64,000 nucleotides of DNA, taken from assembly GCA_021740105.1 (NCBI GenBank), contig JAIPAM010000004.1:1-64000 (forward strand), read 5' to 3'. The position numbers were made by a program, and so were the translations under genes. Shown here piece after piece: positions 34,138 to 42,530 of the stretch (position 1 is its first letter; every line of letters begins with the position of its first letter). The DNA is from Flavobacterium sp. (GTDB lineage: Bacteria; Bacteroidota; Bacteroidia; Flavobacteriales; Flavobacteriaceae). The notes beneath the pieces were generated by a model. That model searched no databases. It was not told where the DNA came from and saw nothing but the letters and a program-made list of their open reading frames with translations.

Positions 34138-34812
34138 TTAACCTCTTCTCAAAACTTCATCAATCATTCCGTACTCTTTAGCTTCATCGGCAATCATCCA
34201 ATAATCGCGTTCAGAATCCATATGTACTTTTTCAAAAGATTGTCCAGAATGTTTTGAAATTATTTGATACAATTCATCTTTTAGCTTTAGCATTTCACGC
34301 AAGTTAATTTCCATATCGGTAGCAACTCCTTGCGCTCCACCTGATGGTTGGTGGATCATTACTCTTGAATGAGGTAATGCCGAACGTTTTCCTTCCGCAC
34401 CAGCGCACAATAAAACGGCCCCCATTGAAGCAGCCATTCCTGTACAAATGGTAGCTACATCAGGCTTAATGTATTGCATGGTATCGTAAATTCCTAATCC
34501 AGCATAAACGCTACCCCCAGGAGAATTGATATAAATTTGTATGTCTTTTGCAGAATCTGCACTTTCTAAGAACAACAATTGAGCTTGAACGATATTTGCA
34601 ATTTGATCGTCAATTCCTGTTCCCATGAAGATAATTCGATCCATCATTAGTCTAGAAAAAACATCCAATTGAGAAACGTTCAAATGGCGTTCTTCAATAA
34701 TATAGGGAGTCATCCCTTTTGGCGTCATTGCATTTACAAGTTTGTCGTAATACAAATTGTTAACCCCTTGATGTTTTGTAGCAAACTTCTTAAATTCTTT
34801 ACCGTAATTCAT
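34138..34812 (-). CDS. clpP: ATP-dependent Clp protease proteolytic subunit ClpP
   Basis: 224 residues. Serine protease of the ClpXP chamber. The catalytic Ser129 is in 'CTGMAASMGAVLL' and His154 in 'RVMIHQPSGGAQG'; 'YINSPGGSVYAGLGIYD' forms the oxyanion region. The first about 30 residues ('NYGKEFKKFATKHQGVN') are a propeptide-like extension longer than in E. coli, usual in Bacteroidota. It is in the conserved order tig-clpP-clpX. Confidence 0.96.
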   Translation of the reverse strand: MNYGKEFKKFATKHQGVNNLYYDKLVNAMTPKGMTPYIIEERHLNVSQLDVFSRLMMDRIIFMGTGIDDQIANIVQAQLLFLESADSAKDIQIYINSPGGSVYAGLGIYDTMQYIKPDVATICTGMAASMGAVLLCAGAEGKRSALPHSRVMIHQPSGGAQGVATDMEINLREMLKLKDELYQIISKHSGQSFEKVHMDSERDYWMIADEAKEYGMIDEVLRRG

Positions 34813-34854
34813 TTTGTTTAATTTATAAGTTTAAAATAATGCCTAGATTCTTTA

Positions 34855-34875
34855 CAAAGTTAATGCAAAGCATTA
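34855..34875 (-). promoter_or_regulatory. clpP promoter with adjoining palindrome
   Basis: TAACTTTG on the minus strand (34862-34855) is a perfect -7 box. It is joined directly to a perfect palindrome, TAATGC-AAA-GCATTA (34861-34875), lying in the spacer between -7 and -33. Leader about 37 nt. Confidence 0.45.
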
Positions 34876-34882
34876 AATAAAA

Positions 34883-34911
34883 GAGTGCCAAAAAATAATT
34901 TTCTGACACTC
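34883..34911 (-). terminator. Terminator of tig
   Basis: GAGTGTCAGAAAA...TTTTTTGGCACTC on the minus strand with two mismatches, followed by TTTTATTT, 51 nt after the tig stop. Confidence 0.6.
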
Positions 34912-34961
34912 AAATATAATTTATTTATTGTTTATCAATTGAAGACTGACTAAACTAGAAC

Positions 34962-36287
34962 TTATTCTCCGTAAAATGCGGCAATAAATTCAGGGTAAGT
35001 TACTTTCTTTTCTTTCGCATTTGCTTTCTCTTTGAAAAGAAGTAATAATTTTTCACCTACCACTTGATCAGAAAGTTTTTTAACTTCCTCTTGGTTTGCC
35101 AATACTCTAGCTACAATTCCTTGAACCTCTTCATCTGTAGGATTCATTTGTCCAAATTGCGCCATTTGTTGTCTGATTGACTTAGCCGTGAATTCTTTCA
35201 AATCTTCAAACGAAACTTGGATGTTTGATTGGCTTAACGCTCTTCCTTCAATCAATTGGTAACGCAATCCTTTTTCAGATTTTTCGTACTCAATTGCTGC
35301 TTCTTCAGCAGATAATTTTTTCTCCCCAACCGTTTGCAACCATCTTTTCAAGAAATCTGCAGGTAAATCAAATTTCGTATTTTCAACTAAGAAATTAGTT
35401 ACATCAGTTAACAATTTTTGATCTGCTTGTTGAGCAAATTGCAACTCAGCATCTTCTTTAATTTTAGCTTTTAAATCCGCCAATGAAGAAACAGTTCCTG
35501 GTCCGAAAAGTTTATCAAATAATTCTTGATTCAATTCAGCTAGTTCGGTTCCGTTGCTACTTTCAACAGTAAAATCAACATCTATTGCTAAACCATGAAC
35601 TTCATCATGACCTACTTTTAAAACGTCCATTAATTGATGATCGTCATCAAAAAGCCCTTTTGTGTTTACAGTTACTACGTCACCCGCTTTTTTTCCTACG
35701 AATTTAGCTCCTGTTTTTTTATCTTTAAAAATAGAAATATTGAAAGTATAAGGAGCATTGATTCCGTGATCAGCATTAGTAAAAGTTCCTGTTATATCTG
35801 AACTTTCTTCAACGACTGTTTGAGGAATTGGCGTCCCAAATTGTTTTTGTATACGAACCACTTGCTCATCAATTAACTTGTCATCTGCGGTTACCACATA
35901 TTTAATAATGTTGTTTTTAGCCTCAAGATCTAAATCGAAATTTGGAACTAATCCAATTTCGTATTCAAATTCCATTTCTTCATCATCCCATGGAAAATCT
36001 GGGTTTTCTTTTGCTATTGGAGTACCAAGTAAATTCAAACGCTCTGATTGAATGTATCTTTCCAATGCCAAGTCAACCACTTTTTTTACTTCTTCAATTT
36101 TAATTGCTCTTCCGTATTGTTTTTCAACTAAATCTTTGGGCACCGCACCTTTTCTAAAACCTTTTACTGTAGCCAATGGCATTTTTTCATTGATCCTTTT
36201 TTGTACTTGACCTTTGTAATCCATGTGAACTACTTTCAAAACAATTACTTCATTTACAGCATTTATTGCTACTCTTTTGATATCCAT
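34962..36287 (-). CDS. tig: Trigger factor
   Basis: 441 residues from the ATG at 36287; the longer frame (to 36347) would run through the promoter palindrome and is rejected. Trigger factor is a ribosome-bound chaperone. The ribosome-binding signature appears as 'VKGFRKGAVPKDLVEKQYG' (FRKG-P). The PPIase-like middle domain is divergent ('ADHGINAPYTFNISIF...VGKKAGDVVTV'), and the helical C-terminal domain ends 'KVTYPEFIAAFYGE'. The divergent PPIase domain is normal for Bacteroidota members. Confidence 0.92.
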   Translation of the reverse strand: MDIKRVAINAVNEVIVLKVVHMDYKGQVQKRINEKMPLATVKGFRKGAVPKDLVEKQYGRAIKIEEVKKVVDLALERYIQSERLNLLGTPIAKENPDFPWDDEEMEFEYEIGLVPNFDLDLEAKNNIIKYVVTADDKLIDEQVVRIQKQFGTPIPQTVVEESSDITGTFTNADHGINAPYTFNISIFKDKKTGAKFVGKKAGDVVTVNTKGLFDDDHQLMDVLKVGHDEVHGLAIDVDFTVESSNGTELAELNQELFDKLFGPGTVSSLADLKAKIKEDAELQFAQQADQKLLTDVTNFLVENTKFDLPADFLKRWLQTVGEKKLSAEEAAIEYEKSEKGLRYQLIEGRALSQSNIQVSFEDLKEFTAKSIRQQMAQFGQMNPTDEEVQGIVARVLANQEEVKKLSDQVVGEKLLLLFKEKANAKEKKVTYPEFIAAFYGE

Positions 36288-36312
36288 TTTCTTTCTTATT
36301 TTCTTAATAAAA

Positions 36313-36347
36313 TTGGGTTGCAAAAATATAAAATTTTTGCAACCCAA
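36313..36347. promoter_or_regulatory. 15-bp perfect palindrome covering the tig promoter
   Basis: TTGGGTTGCAAAAAT (36313-36327), 5-nt loop, ATTTTTGCAACCCAA (36333-36347). The minus-strand -7 box TATTTTTG (36328-36321) lies inside it, 34 nt before the tig ATG. It could act as terminator of the upstream phhB, as an operator, or as both. Confidence 0.55.
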
Positions 36348-36395
36348 ACAAGTTTAATCACATTGAATTTATTTAAAAAAGTACCACCATAAATC

Positions 36396-36674
36396 TTATA
36401 ACAATACGTCTATTTCAGAAGCTAACTTAATATCTTTATCCGTTACACCGCTTGCATCGTGAGTAGTTAAACGGATGTTTACTTTATTATAAACATTAAA
36501 TAATTCTGGATGGTGGTTCATTTTTTCAGAAACTACACCAACTTTTACCATAAATCCAAGTGCTTCAATAAAATTTCTAAACTGAAATTTTTTCTCAATA
36601 CCCTCAGAATTAAACTGCCAATCGTTTAAATTTAAAAGCATTGGCGCAACTTCTTCCCTATTATATTTTTTCAT
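36396..36674 (-). CDS. phhB: 4a-hydroxytetrahydrobiopterin dehydratase (pterin carbinolamine dehydratase)
   Basis: 92 residues, the usual size. Motif '[37 protein letters not shown]' (about 49-86) carries the HHP...H signature of PCD/DCoH. It dehydrates 4a-hydroxy-pterin to recycle the cofactor of aromatic amino acid hydroxylases; no hydroxylase gene is nearby. Single gene between tig and a divergent FemAB-like gene. Confidence 0.9.
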   Translation of the reverse strand: MKKYNREEVAPMLLNLNDWQFNSEGIEKKFQFRNFIEALGFMVKVGVVSEKMNHHPELFNVYNKVNIRLTTHDASGVTDKDIKLASEIDVLL

Positions 36675-36745
36675 TACTAACGTTTTTACAAAATTAGTAA
36701 AAAAACGCGAAATTGTTTTCTACATTAAGTTAATATAGTACTTTA

Positions 36746-37915
36746 GTGCCTCGAAAATTATTACCATTGAGCACCTCTTTTTCATTCAAAATATTTTCTT
36801 CCACTTCAGAATTTCCATCCAATTGGAATGATTTTTCAGCGAATAATATTTTCTTTTCAAAGGAGTATTTATATATTTTAGAAGTTTCGTCTCCCAATAA
36901 TATCTTAAGTAATTTCATTGGATTATTCCACGGTGAAAAATTAGTGGGAGTTGCACTAACGCAATTCAATAATTTAAGTTTGGTGAATTCTTATGGTGAA
37001 AGAGATAATTGCATTAAAAATAAAATTAGAACATTTGTTTTCAAAAATTTTAGTTCCAATGTGCTTGTAGTTGGAAACAATACTTTGACAGGGCAAAATA
37101 CACTATGTTTTTCTGAAGAAGTTCCAGCGAAAAACTTAATTAATTTACTCTATGAAGCGGTCGAGGAATTGCAAAGACAGATCCAGAAAAATGGTCAAAA
37201 AGTTCATCTAGTGATTTACAAAGATTTTCCTGAAATGCAAATTCCATTATTCGAATTGCCTAAATTTAATTCGTTTTACAAATTCACTACCCAGCCCAAT
37301 ATGGTTTTTTCTATCAAAGAACAATGGAAAACTTTTGATGATTATGTAGCAGATTTAACTAAGAAATATCGTGACCAATTTAAGCGAGCTCGTAAAAAAT
37401 CAGAAGGAATTACCAAACGTAAATTTTCATTAGAAGACATTGAAAATTATAAAGGCCGAATAGTCGAATTGTATTTAAATGTTGCTGAAAAAGCCCCTTT
37501 CAATACTTTTTTCTTAAACGATGACCATTTTGAAATTTTCAAAAAAGCATTGAAAGACAAATTCTTATTTTACGGCTATTTCAAAGACGAGACTTTAATT
37601 GGTTTTAACACCTTAATAAAAAATGGAAATGACATTGATACCTACTTTCTAGGTTATGATGAAAAATGCCAAAGAGAGAGAATGTTGTATTTGAATATGC
37701 TTTACGACATGATTGCTTATTCAATTAATAAAGGTTATAGAAGAATTGTTTTTGCTCGTACCGCTCTTGAAATTAAAAGCTCCGTTGGAGCAAATCCTAA
37801 GGTTTTATATGGATTAATGAGACATAATAACCGTTTCATTAATTTTTTTGTCCCAAAATTATTTCACTATTTTGAACCAAAAATGGAATGGAAAGAAAGA
37901 AATCCTTTTAAATAA
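36746..37915 (+). CDS. FemAB/GNAT-like acyltransferase domain protein
   Basis: 389 residues with the GTG at 36746; an alternative TTG at 36767 fits better if the TAnnTTTG-like TACTTTAG at 36739-36746 is its promoter. 'SSTSEFPSNWNDF...NIFFSKEYLYILE' and 'LFHGEKLVGVALTQ' open a GNAT half, and the second half has 'YVADLTKKYRDQFKRARKKSEGI', 'FFLNDDHFEIFKKAL', 'YFKDETLIGFNTLI' and 'YLNMLYDMIAYSINKGYRRIVFARTALEIKSSVGA'. This is the pattern of peptidoglycan-bridge or FemAB-like proteins (BioF2/Acetyltransf_6). Substrate unknown. Confidence 0.65.
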   Translation: MPRKLLPLSTSFSFKIFSSTSEFPSNWNDFSANNIFFSKEYLYILEVSSPNNILSNFIGLFHGEKLVGVALTQFNNLSLVNSYGERDNCIKNKIRTFVFKNFSSNVLVVGNNTLTGQNTLCFSEEVPAKNLINLLYEAVEELQRQIQKNGQKVHLVIYKDFPEMQIPLFELPKFNSFYKFTTQPNMVFSIKEQWKTFDDYVADLTKKYRDQFKRARKKSEGITKRKFSLEDIENYKGRIVELYLNVAEKAPFNTFFLNDDHFEIFKKALKDKFLFYGYFKDETLIGFNTLIKNGNDIDTYFLGYDEKCQRERMLYLNMLYDMIAYSINKGYRRIVFARTALEIKSSVGANPKVLYGLMRHNNRFINFFVPKLFHYFEPKMEWKERNPFK

Positions 37916-37917
37916 AA

Positions 37918-39825
37918 CTATAAGCTGTCAATTTCTTCTTGGACTACTTCCCAATCAAATAGCAACTTTTCTAAATCGGCTTTCTTTTTATTGTACGCTT
38001 TAAAAAAGTCGGCGTTTTCAATGTGCTTATCATAATTTGAAGCCACCATTTTATCGTCATTTTGAATGTCTATTTCCAATTGTTTAATTTGACTTTCGAT
38101 TTTACTTAAACGGTTATAAAGCGACTTATTTTTCTTCTGGTCTTCATAGGAAGTTTTGTTATTTTCTTTGGTAGCATCTTGTTTAGCAACGTCTTTTTTC
38201 TCGACTTCACGCATGTTTTCCAAATTGCGTTGTTCAAGAAAGTAGTTTACATCACCTAAATATTCTTTGATTTTTTGGTCTTTAAATTCGTAAACTAAAT
38301 TAGACATGCCTTGTAGAAAATCCCTATCGTGAGATACCAATAAAAGAGTACCTTCGTACTTTTGCAAGGCTGCTTTAAGTACGTTTTTGGATTTAATATC
38401 CAGGTGATTGGTGGGCTCATCCATTACCAAAACATTAATCGGCTGCAACAATAATTTACATAAAGCCAATCGGTTTCTTTCTCCTCCAGACAATACTTTC
38501 ACCTTTTTCTCCACATCATCACCTCGGAATAAAAAAGAGCCTAACATGTCCCGAACTTTTGATCGATTGGTATCATTAGCAGCGTTTTCCATGGTTTGAA
38601 GCAACGTGATTTCTCCATCTAAATATTCCGCTTGATTTTGAGCAAAATAACCCACTTGCACATTATGACCTAATTTTATCGCTCCCTGAAACTCAAATTC
38701 ATTTACTATTGCTTTAATAAATGTGGACTTTCCTTGACCATTTTGACCTACAAAAGCTATTTTACTTCCTCGTTCAACCAAAAGAGAAATGTCTTTTAAA
38801 ATGGTTTTATTACCATAACTTTTAGTCACTTTTTCAGCTTCAATAACTACTTTTCCGGGAACTTTTGATACCGGAAAAGAAATATTCATTACCGAATTAT
38901 CATCCTCATCAACTTCAATACGTTCGACTTTATCTAGCTTTTTTATTAACGATTGCGCCATAGAAGCTTTGGACGCTTTTGCACGAAACTTCTCAATTAG
39001 TTTTTCCGTTTCTTCAATTTTCTTCGCTTGATTTTTTTGTGTTGCCAATTGTTTCTCTCGAATTTCATGACGTAATTCTAAATATTCCGAATACGGTTTA
39101 TTGAAATCGTATGCTTTTCCAAGAGAGATTTCTATGGTTCTATTTGTCACATTATCCAAAAACATTTTATCGTGCGATACAATTACCACCACTCCAGGAT
39201 AATTCCTCAAGAAACTTTCTAGCCAAATGATACTTTCAATATCCAAGTGATTCGTAGGCTCATCGAGTAACAAAACATCATTGGATTGCAATAACAATTT
39301 GGCCAATTCAATTCTCATTCTCCAACCACCAGAAAAAGTTTCCGTTTGATTATTGAAATCTTCTCTTTTAAATCCTAATCCTAGCAAGATTTTTTCGGTG
39401 TCACCTACATAATTATAACCACCCAATAATTCAAATCGATGCGTATAATCGGATAGATCTTCAATGATTTGACTGTATTCATCACTTTCATAATCGGTTC
39501 GGGTTACCAATAAATGGTTAATTTGCTCTAGTTTTTTCTCTACAATTTTAATTTCTGTAAATGCTTCGTAGGCTTCTTCCAAAACGGTTCTTCCGTGTTC
39601 AAAATCAATATCTTGTCGAAGGAAACCTAACCTGACCTCTTTTTCTTGTGAAATCACACCAGAATCGGGAGCAAAATCTCTTGCTAATATTTTTAACATC
39701 GTAGATTTTCCAGCACCATTTTTTCCCACCAAACCCACTCGGTCACCAGCACCCAAACGAAAGGTCACTTCCTCAAATAAATAAGTACCTCCAAAAGAAA
39801 CTGATAAGTTGTGTATATTAAGCAT
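37918..39825 (-). CDS. ABC-F family ATPase (Uup-like)
   Basis: 635 residues with two ABC domains and no membrane segments. Domain 1: Walker A 'GLVGKNGAGKSTML', signature 'TFSGGWRMRIELAKLLL', Walker B 'VLLLDEPTNHLDIESI'. Between them is the basic linker ('KLIEKFRAKASKASMAQSLIKKLDKVERI') that reaches into the ribosome. Domain 2: 'AFVGQNGQGKSTFI', 'VLSGGERNRLALCKLLL', 'VLVMDEPTNHLDIKS'. The C-terminal coiled coil (about 540-635, 'LYNRLSKIESQIKQLEIDIQ') is Uup-like. ABC-F proteins act on ribosomes or branched DNA; I cannot separate housekeeping from resistance types but the long tail favours Uup. Confidence 0.88.
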   Translation of the reverse strand: MLNIHNLSVSFGGTYLFEEVTFRLGAGDRVGLVGKNGAGKSTMLKILARDFAPDSGVISQEKEVRLGFLRQDIDFEHGRTVLEEAYEAFTEIKIVEKKLEQINHLLVTRTDYESDEYSQIIEDLSDYTHRFELLGGYNYVGDTEKILLGLGFKREDFNNQTETFSGGWRMRIELAKLLLQSNDVLLLDEPTNHLDIESIIWLESFLRNYPGVVVIVSHDKMFLDNVTNRTIEISLGKAYDFNKPYSEYLELRHEIREKQLATQKNQAKKIEETEKLIEKFRAKASKASMAQSLIKKLDKVERIEVDEDDNSVMNISFPVSKVPGKVVIEAEKVTKSYGNKTILKDISLLVERGSKIAFVGQNGQGKSTFIKAIVNEFEFQGAIKLGHNVQVGYFAQNQAEYLDGEITLLQTMENAANDTNRSKVRDMLGSFLFRGDDVEKKVKVLSGGERNRLALCKLLLQPINVLVMDEPTNHLDIKSKNVLKAALQKYEGTLLLVSHDRDFLQGMSNLVYEFKDQKIKEYLGDVNYFLEQRNLENMREVEKKDVAKQDATKENNKTSYEDQKKNKSLYNRLSKIESQIKQLEIDIQNDDKMVASNYDKHIENADFFKAYNKKKADLEKLLFDWEVVQEEIDSL

Positions 39826-39854
39826 TAATTAAGATTTTATTAAAATAGTATGAT

Positions 39855-39862
39855 TAAATTTG
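39855..39862 (+). promoter_or_regulatory. -7 box of the DUF983 gene
   Basis: TAAATTTG, perfect match, 34 nt before the ATG at 39897. Confidence 0.45.
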
Positions 39863-39896
39863 CACACCGAAAACGGTAATTTAAAATTTTTTGCAA

Positions 39897-40277
39897 ATGT
39901 TAAAAAAAGGATCCAAATTAAATAGTATTTTAACAGGAAGTTGTCCTAAATGTCAAAATGAGAGCATGTATAAGGAAAAAAACATGTTTAAACTTACTAA
40001 AATATTATCAATGAATGACTATTGCAGACACTGCGGATTGAAATACCAAATAGAACCTTCCTTTTTTTATGGCGCAATGTATGTTAGTTATGCCTTGAAT
40101 GTTGCTGTGGGTGTTGCTGCATTTATTATATCTTATGTGTTTTGTAATTCTAGTTTGAAGCAAGCTTTTATTGCAATTATTATTTCTATGATAGTTGCTT
40201 TCCCTTATGTAATGAGATTGTCTAGAAATATTTACATTAATATGTTTGTTAACTACGACGAAAACTTCAAGCAATAA
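39897..40277 (+). CDS. DUF983 membrane protein
   Basis: 126 residues from ATG 39897 (a TTG two codons earlier is less likely). Two Cys pairs, 'GSCPKCQNESMYKE' and 'YCRHCGLKYQIEPSFFYGAMY', form a zinc-ribbon-like head, followed by two transmembrane helices ('VSYALNVAVGVAAFIISYVF' and 'AFIAIIISMIVAFPYVM'). DUF983 is widespread in Bacteroidota and Proteobacteria, function not established. Its stop abuts the stop of the convergent oxidoreductase gene. Confidence 0.85.
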   Translation: MLKKGSKLNSILTGSCPKCQNESMYKEKNMFKLTKILSMNDYCRHCGLKYQIEPSFFYGAMYVSYALNVAVGVAAFIISYVFCNSSLKQAFIAIIISMIVAFPYVMRLSRNIYINMFVNYDENFKQ

Positions 40278-41324
40278 TTATAATTTCTTATCGTATCTTC
40301 TAATATCAATTGTTTTATCAAGAGGATTTTCATATTCAATTGACTCAAATAAAGCGATTGCCATTGAAGGACCTAACATTACGCCACGTGTTCCAAGCCC
40401 GTTTAATATATGCAATTGAGGAAATTTAAGATGAGTTCCAATAAGTGGTTTTCTATCTCTCACAGTTGGTCTTACACCCGCAAAATGATCTATTATCTCA
40501 AACTCACAATTCAATATTTCATGAATACGGGCAAGCAATTCCGATTTTCCTTCTTCGGTAGGTAAATTCGTTTTATCTTGCCAATTATAAGTAGCACCCA
40601 CTTTAAACAAATCATTTCCTAAAGGCAAAATAAAGACGCTTGTGTTAATTATTACGTCCAAATTAAGTTGTGGTGCTTTAATGATAAACAACTCCCCTTT
40701 TGTGCCATCTAAAGGCAAATAATTGAAATACGGATTGGCGTGTAACCCAAAACCTTCTGCAAAGATGATTTGTTTTGCTTTTAATTGTTTGTACTCAATA
40801 AAAACATCATGAAATTGAATGGATTGGTAATCGAAAGTTTCTTGAAGTAATAGCTTATTTTCAATTAAATAGATTTTATAAGTGTCCAATAACAATTTAG
40901 TGTCTACATAACCCGTTCGTAAAACTTGTCCATAGTCAAATGGAGAATTAATTCCTTTGAATTTTGTTTTAACTAAATTCAAGGATAAAAATGGAGCAAG
41001 CAATTTATTATCGGAGGCGGAAAACCAATTGTTTTGCTCTTCAACGGAGAAAAATTTTCTAAGAATAGGAATTTTATAATCTACTTTAATATTAAGTTTA
41101 GTTTCCAGTTTTTGATAAAAGGTATCCAATACCTGTAATTGTTGTTGGGCTTGCCAAACTTCGCTAAATCGCTTTAAAATAACTGGATTATAGAGTCCGC
41201 CAGCAACTAAAGAGGCGTTTTGTGATTGATTGTCAATAATCAATATCGATTTCTGATTTTGCAGGGCCGCTTCAGCAAATGAAATTCCAGCTAAACCTGA
41301 ACCGACAATTAAATAATCAATCAT
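40278..41324 (-). CDS. FAD-dependent oxidoreductase (DAO family)
   Basis: 348 residues. N-terminal FAD-binding 'DYLIVGSGLAGISFAEAAL' (3-21) with a Rossmann GxGxxG, 'NASLVAGGLYNPVILKRF' with the conserved GG-x-x-NP loop, and C-terminal 'FAGVRPTVRDRKPLIGTH...LNGLGTRGVMLGPSMA' that closes on the flavin. This is the glycine/D-amino-acid oxidase type, similar to the oxidoreductase half of MnmC but without a methyltransferase domain. Substrate unknown. Convergent with DUF983, no intergenic space. Confidence 0.85.
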   Translation of the reverse strand: MIDYLIVGSGLAGISFAEAALQNQKSILIIDNQSQNASLVAGGLYNPVILKRFSEVWQAQQQLQVLDTFYQKLETKLNIKVDYKIPILRKFFSVEEQNNWFSASDNKLLAPFLSLNLVKTKFKGINSPFDYGQVLRTGYVDTKLLLDTYKIYLIENKLLLQETFDYQSIQFHDVFIEYKQLKAKQIIFAEGFGLHANPYFNYLPLDGTKGELFIIKAPQLNLDVIINTSVFILPLGNDLFKVGATYNWQDKTNLPTEEGKSELLARIHEILNCEFEIIDHFAGVRPTVRDRKPLIGTHLKFPQLHILNGLGTRGVMLGPSMAIALFESIEYENPLDKTIDIRRYDKKL

Positions 41325-41385
41325 TTATAAAAGTTAATAAGATAATAGTAAACAAATTTAAGTAAAATCAATTTGCATAAAATAA

Positions 41386-41413
41386 AAAACTCTTACCAAT
41401 TGATAAGAGTTTT
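41386..41413 (-). terminator. Terminator of gldKLMN
   Basis: AAAACTCTTA-CCAATTGA-TAAGAGTTTT, perfect stem, 21 nt after the gldN stop. Confidence 0.75.
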
Positions 41414-41433
41414 GATATATAATTAGTAAGAAT

Positions 41434-42519
41434 TTAATAATTCCACATGTCGTGTTCGAAATCACGAATTTTATCTTTTACTCTCTCCGCTTCTAACAAT
41501 TGATCCATTGCGTTATTCGGCTTATATTTTTCAATTAATCGATCTCCTTGCACGTTTTCCTCTTTGTAAACAACGGCATTAAAATGTCTTGCAATAAGTA
41601 AATCGTCAAAATTGATTGGCTTAGAACTATTTCTATCGTTAAAAGTTGGATTCATTTTCAAAGTGATTCTAATAGCTGGATAGTAAATCCAAAACAAAAC
41701 ATCAGGAGCACTCATTTCCTCATAAATCTTAAGTTTAGCCTTTTTCTCCTCTTCTTGTTGAGGCGTTAAAAGTGTACCTTGATTTGCAACAATTTCAGTA
41801 TATTCATCTTCAATTTCTTGTTGACCCATAGTAGCGTCAACAATACTCTTAGCAGAAGAAGCTACAGGAGCTATTGCGATTAAACGGTATTTTAATTCCG
41901 CCAATCGTTTATCAAAATACCAATATCCTTGGATTTTATATCCTTTAACATCAACAGCGTTTAATTCGGCTGTTTTATAATCAGGACCTTCTTTTAATTT
42001 CTTTTCTTCAATTAATTTCAAGCACAATTTTCTAAATCCAGAAGGATCAACTACAGGATCGATTTTAGATGGATTGAAATTTTTAGTAACATTTTCGTCA
42101 CCGTCTTTTGTCAATCTAAAATCGTTAAATTTACTTTCGGCCTCGGAAGCATCAAGTGGAACACTAAAATAGTCGTCTTGAAAACAAAAATCTTTAATGT
42201 TAATCTTGTTTTTTTCACCTGATTGAACATATTCTCTTAAAACATCAAAAAGAGGTTTTCTATCCATCAAAGGTTTTGTTGGATAATATAAAGGGAAATT
42301 AATTCGTTGGTCGATATCGATAAACTCCCAGATTCTCTTACCAAACATCACATCACGGTCATCAATGTAACCGTAATCCAAAGGTTTTGTATTGTCGTAC
42401 TTTAATTGATTTGCATTTTTTACACCAATTTCTTTTGGTGTTTTTGCATTCAATAAATTTGACTGACCGATACAAGTAAGTGAAGTCAATAAAAATAAAA
42501 TCAAAGAATATCTTAACAT
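41434..42519 (-). CDS. gldN: Gliding motility / T9SS protein GldN
   Basis: 361 residues. Signal peptide 'MLRYSLILFLLTSLTCIGQ'. The GldN (PorN) signature region 'YGYIDDRDVMFGKRIWEFIDIDQRINFPLYYP' at about 49-80 is present, followed by 'LDASEAESKFNDFRL' and a C-terminal 'VLFWIYYPAIRITL'. GldN and the GldK lipoprotein build the large periplasmic ring under the outer membrane; GldM reaches it from the inner membrane. Last gene of gldKLMN, 11 nt after gldM, with a terminator following. The F. johnsoniae protein is of similar size. Confidence 0.95.
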   Translation of the reverse strand: MLRYSLILFLLTSLTCIGQSNLLNAKTPKEIGVKNANQLKYDNTKPLDYGYIDDRDVMFGKRIWEFIDIDQRINFPLYYPTKPLMDRKPLFDVLREYVQSGEKNKINIKDFCFQDDYFSVPLDASEAESKFNDFRLTKDGDENVTKNFNPSKIDPVVDPSGFRKLCLKLIEEKKLKEGPDYKTAELNAVDVKGYKIQGYWYFDKRLAELKYRLIAIAPVASSAKSIVDATMGQQEIEDEYTEIVANQGTLLTPQQEEEKKAKLKIYEEMSAPDVLFWIYYPAIRITLKMNPTFNDRNSSKPINFDDLLIARHFNAVVYKEENVQGDRLIEKYKPNNAMDQLLEAERVKDKIRDFEHDMWNY

Positions 42520-42530
42520 GTTAAATAATT

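Noticed and set aside
36730..36969. 79-residue minus-strand frame
   Set aside because: Entirely antisense to the FemAB-like gene and overlapping its start; no family features.
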